The position numbers were made by a program, and so were the translations under genes. A stretch of 15,741 bases of DNA, taken from positions 1 to 15,741 of the forward strand of contig CANISA010000007.1 of the NCBI GenBank assembly GCA_947470005.1, in the 5' to 3' direction. Position 1 is the stretch's first letter; each line of letters opens with the position of its first letter. Below, piece after piece: positions 1 to 6,561 of this stretch. The stretch is from Legionellaceae bacterium (lineage in GTDB: Bacteria; Pseudomonadota; Gammaproteobacteria; Legionellales; Legionellaceae). Below the pieces are notes generated by a model. It was given only the letters and a program-made list of their open reading frames with translations, was not told the origin of the DNA and searched no databases.

Positions 1-1678
1 CATCCCAGTTGTGCCCACGACCTACATCTGCGAGTGCTGCGATGAAGGCATCAATACGGGTCTCTAGTGTGAAGCCAGAGGCCACTGTCGGTGGAGTGAG
101 CTCATCTGATGCGCCTAACCAATGCAGGACGATAAGCGGTTTAAAGTCTGCGAAATGGGAAAACCGTATGATTCTGCCGTTGTCATAGTCGCTATCGGTG
201 TGAACAGAATTCGCTGACATCCAGTGATTGGGCCGACTTAAAAAGCGAAGAGCTGTGTGGGTTTTGTTCTCATAGTAAGCCGTTAAGGCGCGGTCGCGTA
301 GCTCACCTCTCAGGTTAAGTGCCTCAAAGGCCTCCCAAGTGAGTGGCAACGGCCTCGTAAGGCCTGGTATGCGGATAGCCGCTTGCTGATATCGTCTCTC
401 TAATTCAGCCACGAGGGTTCGAAAACAGGGTTCAACACCACCTAATCGATCGATGCGGGGCTGATAGTGTGCCTGAGCCGCTTGGAGCTGATCCTCTTCG
501 GCCGATGATAAGTGCCGCATCGAGGACTCATAGCTTCTCGCTAAAGTGCCTAGGCTGCGTTGATTGTTGTCCGTTGGCGCGGAAGGGTGAGCACGAGTTG
601 AGCGAGAAGGCGGGTGCATTCTAAGGAAGAGCTCATCAAATGGGCTGGGAGTGTTGTTGGCTGCTGGGGGACGGCGCCCAATCATCGTGTTAGCGATTAA
701 CTGGGGCTGGCTTGGCGAGAGAAGAACTCGATGAAGATTGTTTCTTGCGGCTTCCAGGGTGATCGATCCCCCAGGGTGATCCAAGAAGCCTGCGTCACGC
801 AGGTCGGTGAGCGCGCGATTAAGCTCGATTGGGTTGCTATGGTTCCATACCCGATCAAACGTATCATCGTTTCCAAAGAGGTCAAAGTTAGTGAGGAAGT
901 CGATGACGTTGTTCAACGCTTCTTCTCTACCTCGTTGCTCGCTGTCTCGTCGCTCGTTTTGTTGACGCTCGTTTTGTTGAAGCAGCGGTTCTTGCGGCTG
1001 TTCTGGTTGTGATGGTCGCTCTTCACCACGAAGAAGGCCATCAGCCGTAATTTTGGGGTCTGACGCTTGAACCACGGTATCAAAATGAAGTTGTGCATCG
1101 GCATTATTTTGAAGCATGCCACCGTTATCCAGTGAATAGAGTGCTTGATGCAGGTCATTGATGTCACTATGCCTTAGCACGTGATTAAAATTGGCTTGTG
1201 CATGGTCAGTGCTTAAAAGGTTTGCCTGATCCAACAGCATAAGCGTATTCGTTACATCCGACTGTTCTGCATGTGTTTTAATGCGATTCAAGTTGTGCTG
1301 TGCTTGGTGTAAAGCGAAATTATTTGCTTTGTTGACTCCAAACAGAGCAGTAGCCAGGGCGAGTGAATCGGGGCGCGTGTTGATGAAGTTTATATTTTCC
1401 TCTACGCGTGTTTTTCCTCCGGGGAGAGCATGTGCATTAAGTAGCCCTTCAGATGCTCGAACCACGTCTGATTGAAAAAAAGCACCCAGACCACTCAAAA
1501 ACCATCGTTGAAAAAACCACGTACTGCTGAACGCGGTCTGAGTAATGATCAAAGGAGACGCATGGTTAGCCAGTTGTTTTTGTAATTGACCGGGAAAAAA
1601 AAGCCGCCCAAACCAGCTTAATGTCTTGTAGTAGTGATCTAGTTTGTTGGTCTCAGTCGTTAACAAGAGGCTAGGCAT
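1..1678 (-). CDS. Large helical-repeat protein, putative secreted effector (partial, C-terminus beyond window)
   Basis: An open frame of 559 codons starts at the ATG at 1676-1678 and is still open at the window edge. I translated it directly. Residues about 96-220 form four consecutive repeats of 34-35 residues, starting near 96, 130, 164 and 199. Two more start near 274 and 315. Each begins with a pattern like F-x-x-V-x-x-H and contains A-L-x-x-L-x-x-A-G-L/F-L, as in FNHVLRH and FDRVWNH. A polar Gln/Glu/Arg-rich linker (about 218-255) separates the two sets. The region 340-400 is Pro/Ser-rich, and the last visible residues include RIDAFIAALADVGRGHNWD. No signal peptide or clear membrane span is seen. 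Similar repeats occur, from memory, in large Legionellales proteins suspected of Dot/Icm secretion, so effector is an inference. A GGGA lies 5 bases before the start, and a strong promoter lies upstream. The true function is unknown. Confidence 0.75.
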   Translation of the reverse strand, partial: MPSLLLTTETNKLDHYYKTLSWFGRLFFPGQLQKQLANHASPLIITQTAFSSTWFFQRWFLSGLGAFFQSDVVRASEGLLNAHALPGGKTRVEENINFINTRPDSLALATALFGVNKANNFALHQAQHNLNRIKTHAEQSDVTNTLMLLDQANLLSTDHAQANFNHVLRHSDINDLHQALYSLDNGGMLQNNADAQLHFDTVVQASDPKITADGLLRGEERPSQPEQPQEPLLQQNERQQNERRDSEQRGREEALNNVIDFLTNFDLFGNDDTFDRVWNHSNPIELNRALTDLRDAGFLDHPGGSITLEAARNNLHRVLLSPSQPQLIANTMIGRRPPAANNTPSPFDELFLRMHPPSRSTRAHPSAPTDNNQRSLGTLARSYESSMRHLSSAEEDQLQAAQAHYQPRIDRLGGVEPCFRTLVAELERRYQQAAIRIPGLTRPLPLTWEAFEALNLRGELRDRALTAYYENKTHTALRFLSRPNHWMSANSVHTDSDYDNGRIIRFSHFADFKPLIVLHWLGASDELTPPTVASGFTLETRIDAFIAALADVGRGHNWD

Positions 1679-1707
1679 AGAAATCCCATGGTTGTTTATG
1701 TTTTTAT

Positions 1708-1736
1708 ATTGTACTAAGAAGGCTTTATTTTGTCAA
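1708..1736 (-). promoter_or_regulatory. Near-consensus sigma-70 promoter of the helical-repeat gene
   Basis: Read on the minus strand, TTGACA (1731-1736) is followed by 17 bases and then TACAAT (1708-1713). This is a perfect -35 and a five-of-six -10 at ideal spacing. Transcription would start near 1701, giving a leader of roughly 22 bases before the ATG at 1678. It is the best promoter in the window by match. No operator-like repeat overlaps it. Confidence 0.7.
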
Positions 1737-1754
1737 CTTGGAGTTGTTGTAAAA

Positions 1755-1777
1755 GGGGCGTCCTCAAAGGAAGCCCC
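1755..1777 (-). terminator. Hairpin terminator of the kgtP-like gene
   Basis: GGGGC (1755-1759) pairs with GCCCC (1773-1777), and TCC (1761-1763) pairs with GGA (1769-1771). There is one internal mismatch and a 5-base loop. Read on the minus strand, the hairpin is followed directly by TTTT (1751-1754), so it fits a weak intrinsic terminator 26 bases past the permease stop. It also insulates the helical-repeat gene promoter. Its outer sequence GGGGCGTC...GCCCCTAC recurs near 10.4 kb. Confidence 0.55.
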
Positions 1778-1802
1778 TACGATGGCTATTTCTAACCGCT
1801 TT

Positions 1803-3179
1803 TCAGTCCATGCTTGGTGCATGTTTCAATGGCATAAAGGCTTTAGGTTGCTTGAGCTCGTTGCTTTGATCCATTTGTGAGTATTTTTTCGTGTCATTCA
1901 TGAAAAGATAAACCAATAGCGAACAGGCGATGCACGCCGTGACGTACCAATAAAAACCACTTTCCATGCCTATGTTTTTAAACCACAAGGCCACGTATTC
2001 CGAGGTTCCGCCGAAGATGGATACGGTTGTAGCATAGGGAAGCCCTACGCCTATGGTACGGATTTCAACGGGGAATAATTCAGCTTTAACAACGGCGTTA
2101 ATGGAGGTGTAACCGCTCACAATGGTTAACGCTATCATGATTAAGGTGAAGGCACCCCACCAGGTTTCGACGTGATTGAGCATGGAGAGTATGGGCACCG
2201 TGCACAGCGTACCGAGGATACCAAAGGTGATGAGGATAGGTCGGCGGCCAATTTTATCAGATAATGCACCGATGAGGGGTTGTATCAGCATGAAGACGAA
2301 CAACGTGGCCGCTGAGATCAGCGTTGCTGTGTTTTTATCCATCCCTGCGCTGTTAACTAAGTATTTCTGCATGTAAGTGCTGTACGTGTAAAACGCCAAC
2401 GTGCCGCCCATGGTTAGACCGACCACAATAAAAATTTCTCTGGGATACCGTAATAGGGTTCGTAACAAACTCTCCTTGAGGACCGTTTGTTTCTTTTCCA
2501 TTTCTATAAATGAGGCGGTTTCCTGCATGCCAAAACGTAAATGCAGTGCAACGAGAGAAAGTAGCGCGCCGATCACAAAAGGAATTCGCCAGCCCCAGGT
2601 TTCGAGTTGTTCTGTGGTGAGGAAGACTTGTTGCAGTAAAATTAATATAAGCAGTGCCAGCAGCTGGCCGGCAATCAACGTGACATACTGAAAGCTAGAA
2701 AAAAAGCCGCGATTTTCTTTCGTGGCCATCTCACTGAGGTAGGTGGCAGAAGATGCGTATTCACCTCCAACGGACAATCCTTGCAACAAGCGAGCTGTAA
2801 TCAAGAGAATAGGGGCTGCGATTCCGATGGTATTGTAACTGGGTGTGCAAGCGATCATCAGTGAACCTAAGCACATCAAGAGTACTGAGGCGATTAACGC
2901 TTTTTTCCGTCCCTTGCGATCGGCATAGCTGCCCATGAGCCACCCACCAATGGGGCGCATAAAAAAACCAACGGCAAAAATAGCCGATGTATTTAAGAGT
3001 TGGGCGGTTAAGTCACCATTTGGAAAAAAGGCTTTTGCAAAATAGATGGAGAACGCAGCATACACATACCAGTCATACCATTCTATTAAATTGCCTACGG
3101 AGCCTCTGAAGATTGATTTGAGGCGCTGAGTCGTCGTGAGCTCAACCATAGGGCTTGTTTTTTTGTTTTGATTATTCAT
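1803..3179 (-). CDS. kgtP: MFS metabolite:H+ symporter, 2-oxoglutarate permease KgtP-like
   Basis: This is a 12-helix major facilitator of the metabolite:H+ symporter family. It probably imports 2-oxoglutarate with protons across the inner membrane. The diagnostic stretches closely match KgtP: GNLIEWYDWYVYA before and in helix 1, MRPIGGWLMG and DRKGRKKAL in the loop 2-3 signature, GLSVGGEYASSATYLSE in helix 4, the ASFQYVTLI-like SSFQYVTLIAGQLLALL, TTYMQ-like STYMQKYLVNSAGM, and QPLIGALSDKIGRRP in the second-half repeat. I placed the start at the ATG at 3177-3179 (458 residues), since it leaves 28 residues before GNLIEW as in E. coli KgtP. A GGAG lies 13 bases upstream, which is rather far. 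An ATG at 3221 would add 14 residues but has no visible ribosome binding site. The gene stands alone, with a hairpin terminator after it. Substrate specificity is inferred from similarity only. Confidence 0.8.
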   Translation of the reverse strand: MNNQNKKTSPMVELTTTQRLKSIFRGSVGNLIEWYDWYVYAAFSIYFAKAFFPNGDLTAQLLNTSAIFAVGFFMRPIGGWLMGSYADRKGRKKALIASVLLMCLGSLMIACTPSYNTIGIAAPILLITARLLQGLSVGGEYASSATYLSEMATKENRGFFSSFQYVTLIAGQLLALLILILLQQVFLTTEQLETWGWRIPFVIGALLSLVALHLRFGMQETASFIEMEKKQTVLKESLLRTLLRYPREIFIVVGLTMGGTLAFYTYSTYMQKYLVNSAGMDKNTATLISAATLFVFMLIQPLIGALSDKIGRRPILITFGILGTLCTVPILSMLNHVETWWGAFTLIMIALTIVSGYTSINAVVKAELFPVEIRTIGVGLPYATTVSIFGGTSEYVALWFKNIGMESGFYWYVTACIACSLLVYLFMNDTKKYSQMDQSNELKQPKAFMPLKHAPSMD

Positions 3180-3221
3180 TATCGTTTTAATACTCCAATA
3201 CGAAGGATTGTAAATTTCCAT

Positions 3222-3627
3222 CGAACAGATGGGCGCCCTTTTATTTTTTATCTTGATTGTTTATTTCACGGAGGTAGAATACGACGCGGAAATTAATGAG
3301 CGGATCAACTAGTCTAGTCGTCAAACAACAACAGTGTTACCTTTTCATGAGCATACTATATTATTAACTCTGATTTGTTTCCAGGATTATTTTTGTGGCG
3401 TGGGTTAACAATTCTGATCGTGCAGGGGACGTGCGTTGCTTGAATGGCTTAGGAACCTACGATGGTGAGCACCCCAACGATGCCCGCCCTTTCAACCACG
3501 AGAAACGCTAAAGCAGACCGAAACACCTGACATCATCAAATAGCTCTAAAAAAACCTTTTTTATGTCCAAAAAACCGCGCCTATATCAGAACCGAAAAAA
3601 TCAGCTTATGGTTGAAAATTGAGCTAA
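3222..3627. other. Gene-poor spacer of about 400 bases, possibly holding a decayed reading frame
   Basis: No gene of ordinary length is supported here. The part nearest kgtP should carry its promoter, but I found no good -35/-10 pair. On the minus strand, roughly 3455-3532 reads as a short hydrophobic, coding-like frame (including AFLVVERAGIVGVLTIVGS) that begins after stop codons and ends in TAA. A second stop-free stretch follows at about 3372-3450 in another frame. These could be remnants of a membrane-protein gene or chance. I compared the stretch with 6S RNA and tmRNA from memory and saw no convincing match. Confidence 0.3.
3593..3624 (-). terminator. Weak hairpin plus T-run after the EamA gene
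   Basis: On the minus strand, just past the TAA at 3628-3630, TTAGCT can pair with AGCTGA (6 pairs, one G-T), leaving a loop of about 15 bases, and a run of six T follows. The stem is short and AT-rich, so this is only a possible terminator for the coaX-EamA unit. Confidence 0.3.
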
Positions 3628-4053
3628 TTAAGCAAAGCTAATGATAAAAACCCCAACCGAAATAAATGCGCCACCCACGAGGACCGATGCGTTCAAATGA
3701 TGTTCATGAAAAAGGAGCCACGTGAAGCCAATTGTAAATAACGGGTACATGACCTCAACGAAGGCCGCAACCGTTGCATTTTTACTTTGTATGGAGAGCA
3801 CAATAAAAAAACTGGCAATAACCAGCACAATAATTTCCATAATAACCAATCGTAAAACATGCGGTTGTGTCAGCATCGTGTGCACATCTATTTTAAGGTG
3901 ACTAAAATAAGCAAAGATAAAAAATAATAACGATCCAAATAACATTTCTATCGCTAAGACCGTCACGGGGTATACCTGTTGAAATAATTTCTCTGCAATG
4001 GAATAATGCAATCCCCAAAAAGCAGCAGCCAAAATCGCATAAACTAACCACAT
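3628..4053 (-). CDS. Half-size EamA/DMT-family transporter
   Basis: This is an inner-membrane protein of 141 residues with about five hydrophobic helices: near 2-17, 28-50, 68-88, 92-112 and 120-140. It fits a single EamA unit of the drug/metabolite transporter superfamily; typical EamA exporters carry two such units in about 300 residues. It starts MWLVYAILAAAFWGLHY, a usual opening of EamA helix 1, and has the helix 3-4 pattern NATVAAFVEVMYPLFTI. A half-size protein would presumably dimerise, as small multidrug resistance proteins do. A strong ribosome binding site, GAGGTG, lies 5 bases before the ATG and inside the 14-base gap after the coaX stop, so the two genes are probably co-transcribed. 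The substrate cannot be told from the sequence. Confidence 0.75.
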   Translation of the reverse strand: MWLVYAILAAAFWGLHYSIAEKLFQQVYPVTVLAIEMLFGSLLFFIFAYFSHLKIDVHTMLTQPHVLRLVIMEIIVLVIASFFIVLSIQSKNATVAAFVEVMYPLFTIGFTWLLFHEHHLNASVLVGGAFISVGVFIISFA

Positions 4054-4067
4054 AAAAACACCTCGTT

Positions 4068-4838
4068 TTAAACCGAATTCATTTCCATCGCGATCCGTAC
4101 GCCCTGCAACACCAGATCAGACAACAAATGATCATAAAGTCCTTGACGTTCAAACAATGGAGCAAAACCGCCGGTTGCCAGAATCAATACGTTTTGCGAT
4201 GGAAAAACACGCTGCTTAATGCGTTGAACAATCTCCCGCGCGGCGCCCAATGCACCAAAATAAAGCCCTGATTGAATGCTCTCAATCGTCGAACGTCCAA
4301 TAACATCATCCACCCTAACCAGATCAACCGCAGGTAGTTTTGCCGTGTTATTGGAAAGCGCGTCCATGGACAACCGAAGGCCCGGCAAAATAGCCCCGCC
4401 GAGGTATCCTTTTTGCGCGTCAATCACGCAAAAAGTGGTGGCTGTCCCAAAATCGATGATAATTAACGGCTCACCAGGGAATTGATGGGTTGCCGCAATG
4501 GCATTTGCAATGCGATCAGCACCGACATCAACCGGGTTTCGATATTTAATATTGAGCCCCGTCTTCACGCCTGCTTGTAAGAAAAAAGGCTCCACAGAAA
4601 AATATTTAATGCACGCGGAGCGCAAGGAGTAATCCAATTGAGGAACCACAGAACAGATACCCACGCGGCGCACCGCGTTTGGATCGCACTGATTTTCACG
4701 CAACACGTTTTTCAAAAAAATACCCATTTCGTCCGACGTACTGCCCGTGGATGTGTGGCGAAAGCGTAAGGCTATTTCATCTCCGGAAAAAACACCCCCA
4801 TAAATATGCGAATTCCCCACATCCAAGCAAAGCATCAT
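4068..4838 (-). CDS. coaX: Type III pantothenate kinase CoaX
   Basis: CoaX phosphorylates pantothenate to 4'-phosphopantothenate, the first step of coenzyme A synthesis, in the cytoplasm. It belongs to the ASKHA fold and is unrelated to CoaA. Visible motifs are the N-terminal phosphate-binding DVGNSHIYGG, the central GADRIAN, IIDFGTATTFCVID, GGAILPGLRLS and the C-terminal ATGGFAPLF, all characteristic of CoaX. The protein as a whole strongly resembles Legionella CoaX from memory. The start is placed at the first of two adjacent ATG codons (4836-4838), giving 256 residues, the usual family length. A longer reading from a TTG at 4895 would add 19 residues before the core and is unlikely. The ribosome binding site is poor (GAG, 9 bases upstream). 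Upstream lies a gap rather than the birA gene often found next to coaX. The EamA gene follows after 14 bases. Confidence 0.93.
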   Translation of the reverse strand: MMLCLDVGNSHIYGGVFSGDEIALRFRHTSTGSTSDEMGIFLKNVLRENQCDPNAVRRVGICSVVPQLDYSLRSACIKYFSVEPFFLQAGVKTGLNIKYRNPVDVGADRIANAIAATHQFPGEPLIIIDFGTATTFCVIDAQKGYLGGAILPGLRLSMDALSNNTAKLPAVDLVRVDDVIGRSTIESIQSGLYFGALGAAREIVQRIKQRVFPSQNVLILATGGFAPLFERQGLYDHLLSDLVLQGVRIAMEMNSV

Positions 4839-4908
4839 GAACACAGACTCAATAATAGAAAAGCCTATGGTAAGGCGAGAGCCTGCGCGAATCAAGTTTT
4901 CTGCCCGG

Positions 4909-5080
4909 AAGGGTATAGCCGCTATTGCATCATTACCTCTTCCATGGTGTTGAGTTGGATCAACCTGTTTCCCTCGAGCGCTTACTCATGCGCCCCCATG
5001 ATGGACCGCTTTACTATGAAAAGCGCGGTTTTTTCTCCTGGGAAAACATGAAAAAAAGCCTGAACGATTTTTCTATTTAA
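4909..5080 (+). pseudogene. Possible gene remnant between coaX and gltX (C-terminal fragment)
   Basis: On the plus strand a frame without stops runs from about 4917 to the TAA at 5078-5080. It reads like protein, ending in PHDGPLYYEKRGFFSWENMK and a few more residues. It has no good start codon and no ribosome binding site. Just upstream, in another frame, there is another protein-like stretch (CANQVFCPEGYSRYC), as if a frameshift separated them. The end overlaps the gltX stop tail to tail by 8 bases. I do not recognise the family. It could be the tail of a decayed gene or a chance frame. Confidence 0.25.
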
Positions 5081-6494
5081 TATGAGCCGCGCTCGCTCGC
5101 TCACGAATACGCGCTAAGCCCCACTGAAGCCGAGTGAGCACGCGATCTTTTCCTATCAACATCAGTGTCGCATCAATCGCAGGCGACATGCTGCTGCCCG
5201 TGATGATCACGCGTAACGGTTGTGCAATTTTACCCATGTTCATCGCGAAGGCCTCGCACACGCCATCAATGGCTGCTTGTAAAGACGATTGATCCCACGT
5301 AGCCAACTGATTAAATCGGTCCAACAACGCCTCGAGTGCCTCTAAAATAACGGGCCTCAAGTGTTTTTTAACCGCATCTTCGTCATAAGTAATGGACTCT
5401 TGATAAAAATAACGACTCATGTCGCACATTTCAGCCAATGATTTACATCGATCCGCTTGAACCACAACCAAATCAATCAACGCAGGGCCATCGGCCACAT
5501 CAATTTCCTCAGCCGTGAAGTGCCAAGCCAATGCTTCAGCAACGCGCTCAGGATCATCACTTTTTTGATAGTGTTGATTCAGCCAATACAGCTTGTCGTA
5601 ATTAAAACTCGCAACCCCTCGGTTAACCTGCTTCAGATCAAAATCTGCGATCATCTCATCCAGGCTAAAAATTTCTTGATCGCCATGCGACCACCCTAAA
5701 CGCACCAAATAATTTAATAACGCATGCGGCAAAATCCCAAGTGCTCTGAATTGCAACACACTCACCGCGCCATGGCGCTTGGATAAGCGCTTTCCATCGT
5801 CCCCAAGGATCATGGGCAAATGCGCAAAAACAGGCACAGGCGCATTAAAGGCCTGGTATAAATTGATTTGTCGTGGCGTGTTACTTAAATGATCGTCCCC
5901 GCGAATCACATGCGTGATGCCCATGTCCCAATCATCAACCACCACCGCAAAATTGTAAGTGGGGTTCCCGTCGGAGCGAATCAAAATCAGGTCGTCGAGT
6001 TCGTTATTATCCACCTGAATATCACCGTACACTTCATCAGTGAACGACACCATCCCCTGTGTTGGGTTTTCAAAACGCACCACAAAAGGCGCGTCTTGTG
6101 GAGGTAACGCTAAGGCTCGACAATGACCATCGTAACGCGGTTTTTCTTTCGCCAATAACTGCGCCTCACGCAAATGCTCTAAGCGCTCCTTACTGCACGT
6201 GCAACGATACGCGCGGCCTTCATCAAGCAATTGTTGGGCTAATTGTTTGTAACGTGGGTACCGGTCTGTTTGGTAAAAAGGGCCCTCATCACAATCCAAA
6301 CCTAACCATGCCATGCCAGACAAAATGGCGTCCACCGATTCAGGTGTAGACCGCACCTCGTCCGTGTCCTCAACGCGCAAGATAAATTGCCCTTGGTGGT
6401 GTTTCGCATACAACCACGCAAAAAGTGCGGTACGCGCGCCTCCTACGTGTAATAATCCTGTTGGGCTTGGGGCAAAACGCGTTCTTACACGCAT
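5073..6494 (-). CDS. gltX: Glutamyl-tRNA synthetase GltX
   Basis: This class I aminoacyl-tRNA synthetase charges tRNA-Glu with glutamate in the cytoplasm. At 473 residues it has the normal bacterial length. The HIGH-type signature is HVGG at residues 16-19 within APSPTGLLHVGG. The KMSKS-type signature is KRLSKR at 235-240. The TYNFAVVVDDWDMGITHVIRGDDH region is a clear GluRS block. Cys98, Cys100 and Cys125 match three of the four zinc ligands of E. coli GluRS, but the fourth position (His127 in E. coli) is Ala here. His124 next to Cys125 might substitute, or zinc may be lost. The ATG at 6494 has GGAG 5 bases upstream, which fixes the start. The start codon overlaps the region that carries the divergent letS promoter. 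The C-terminal anticodon-binding part is intact. Confidence 0.97.
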   Translation of the reverse strand: MRVRTRFAPSPTGLLHVGGARTALFAWLYAKHHQGQFILRVEDTDEVRSTPESVDAILSGMAWLGLDCDEGPFYQTDRYPRYKQLAQQLLDEGRAYRCTCSKERLEHLREAQLLAKEKPRYDGHCRALALPPQDAPFVVRFENPTQGMVSFTDEVYGDIQVDNNELDDLILIRSDGNPTYNFAVVVDDWDMGITHVIRGDDHLSNTPRQINLYQAFNAPVPVFAHLPMILGDDGKRLSKRHGAVSVLQFRALGILPHALLNYLVRLGWSHGDQEIFSLDEMIADFDLKQVNRGVASFNYDKLYWLNQHYQKSDDPERVAEALAWHFTAEEIDVADGPALIDLVVVQADRCKSLAEMCDMSRYFYQESITYDEDAVKKHLRPVILEALEALLDRFNQLATWDQSSLQAAIDGVCEAFAMNMGKIAQPLRVIITGSSMSPAIDATLMLIGKDRVLTRLQWGLARIRERASAAHIK

Positions 6495-6504
6495 GGGGAC
6501 TCCA

Positions 6505-6533
6505 TTTACGACGGGTGATGTGTGCGGTATAAT
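6505..6533 (+). promoter_or_regulatory. Sigma-70 promoter of the letS/barA-like kinase gene
   Basis: TTTACG (6505-6510), 17 bases, then a perfect TATAAT (6528-6533). Transcription would start near 6540, leaving about 20 bases before the proposed TTG start at 6562. It lies just upstream of the divergent gltX start. It also rules out kinase starts upstream of 6540, because those codons would not be in this transcript. Confidence 0.6.
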
Positions 6534-6561
6534 AGCTCACTTTCTGCCGCGCGATCCACCG

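Noticed and set aside
697..1475. Several short frames on both strands at the left end
   Set aside because: They are shadows of the 559-codon minus-strand frame, which shows real amino-acid repeats.
3370..3560. 6S RNA or tmRNA in the spacer before kgtP
   Set aside because: Short similarities such as GGTGAGCA and CGCTAAAGCAG did not extend to the known structures or conserved blocks, and gene context is wrong for 6S RNA.
4839..4895. N-terminal extension of CoaX from a TTG at 4895
   Set aside because: The family begins directly before DVGNSH; the extra 19 residues have no counterpart.
6313..6561. Upstream extension of the kinase frame, deep inside gltX
   Set aside because: It overlaps a fully conserved gltX on the other strand and lies upstream of a strong promoter (6505-6533), and the extra residues look unlike protein.
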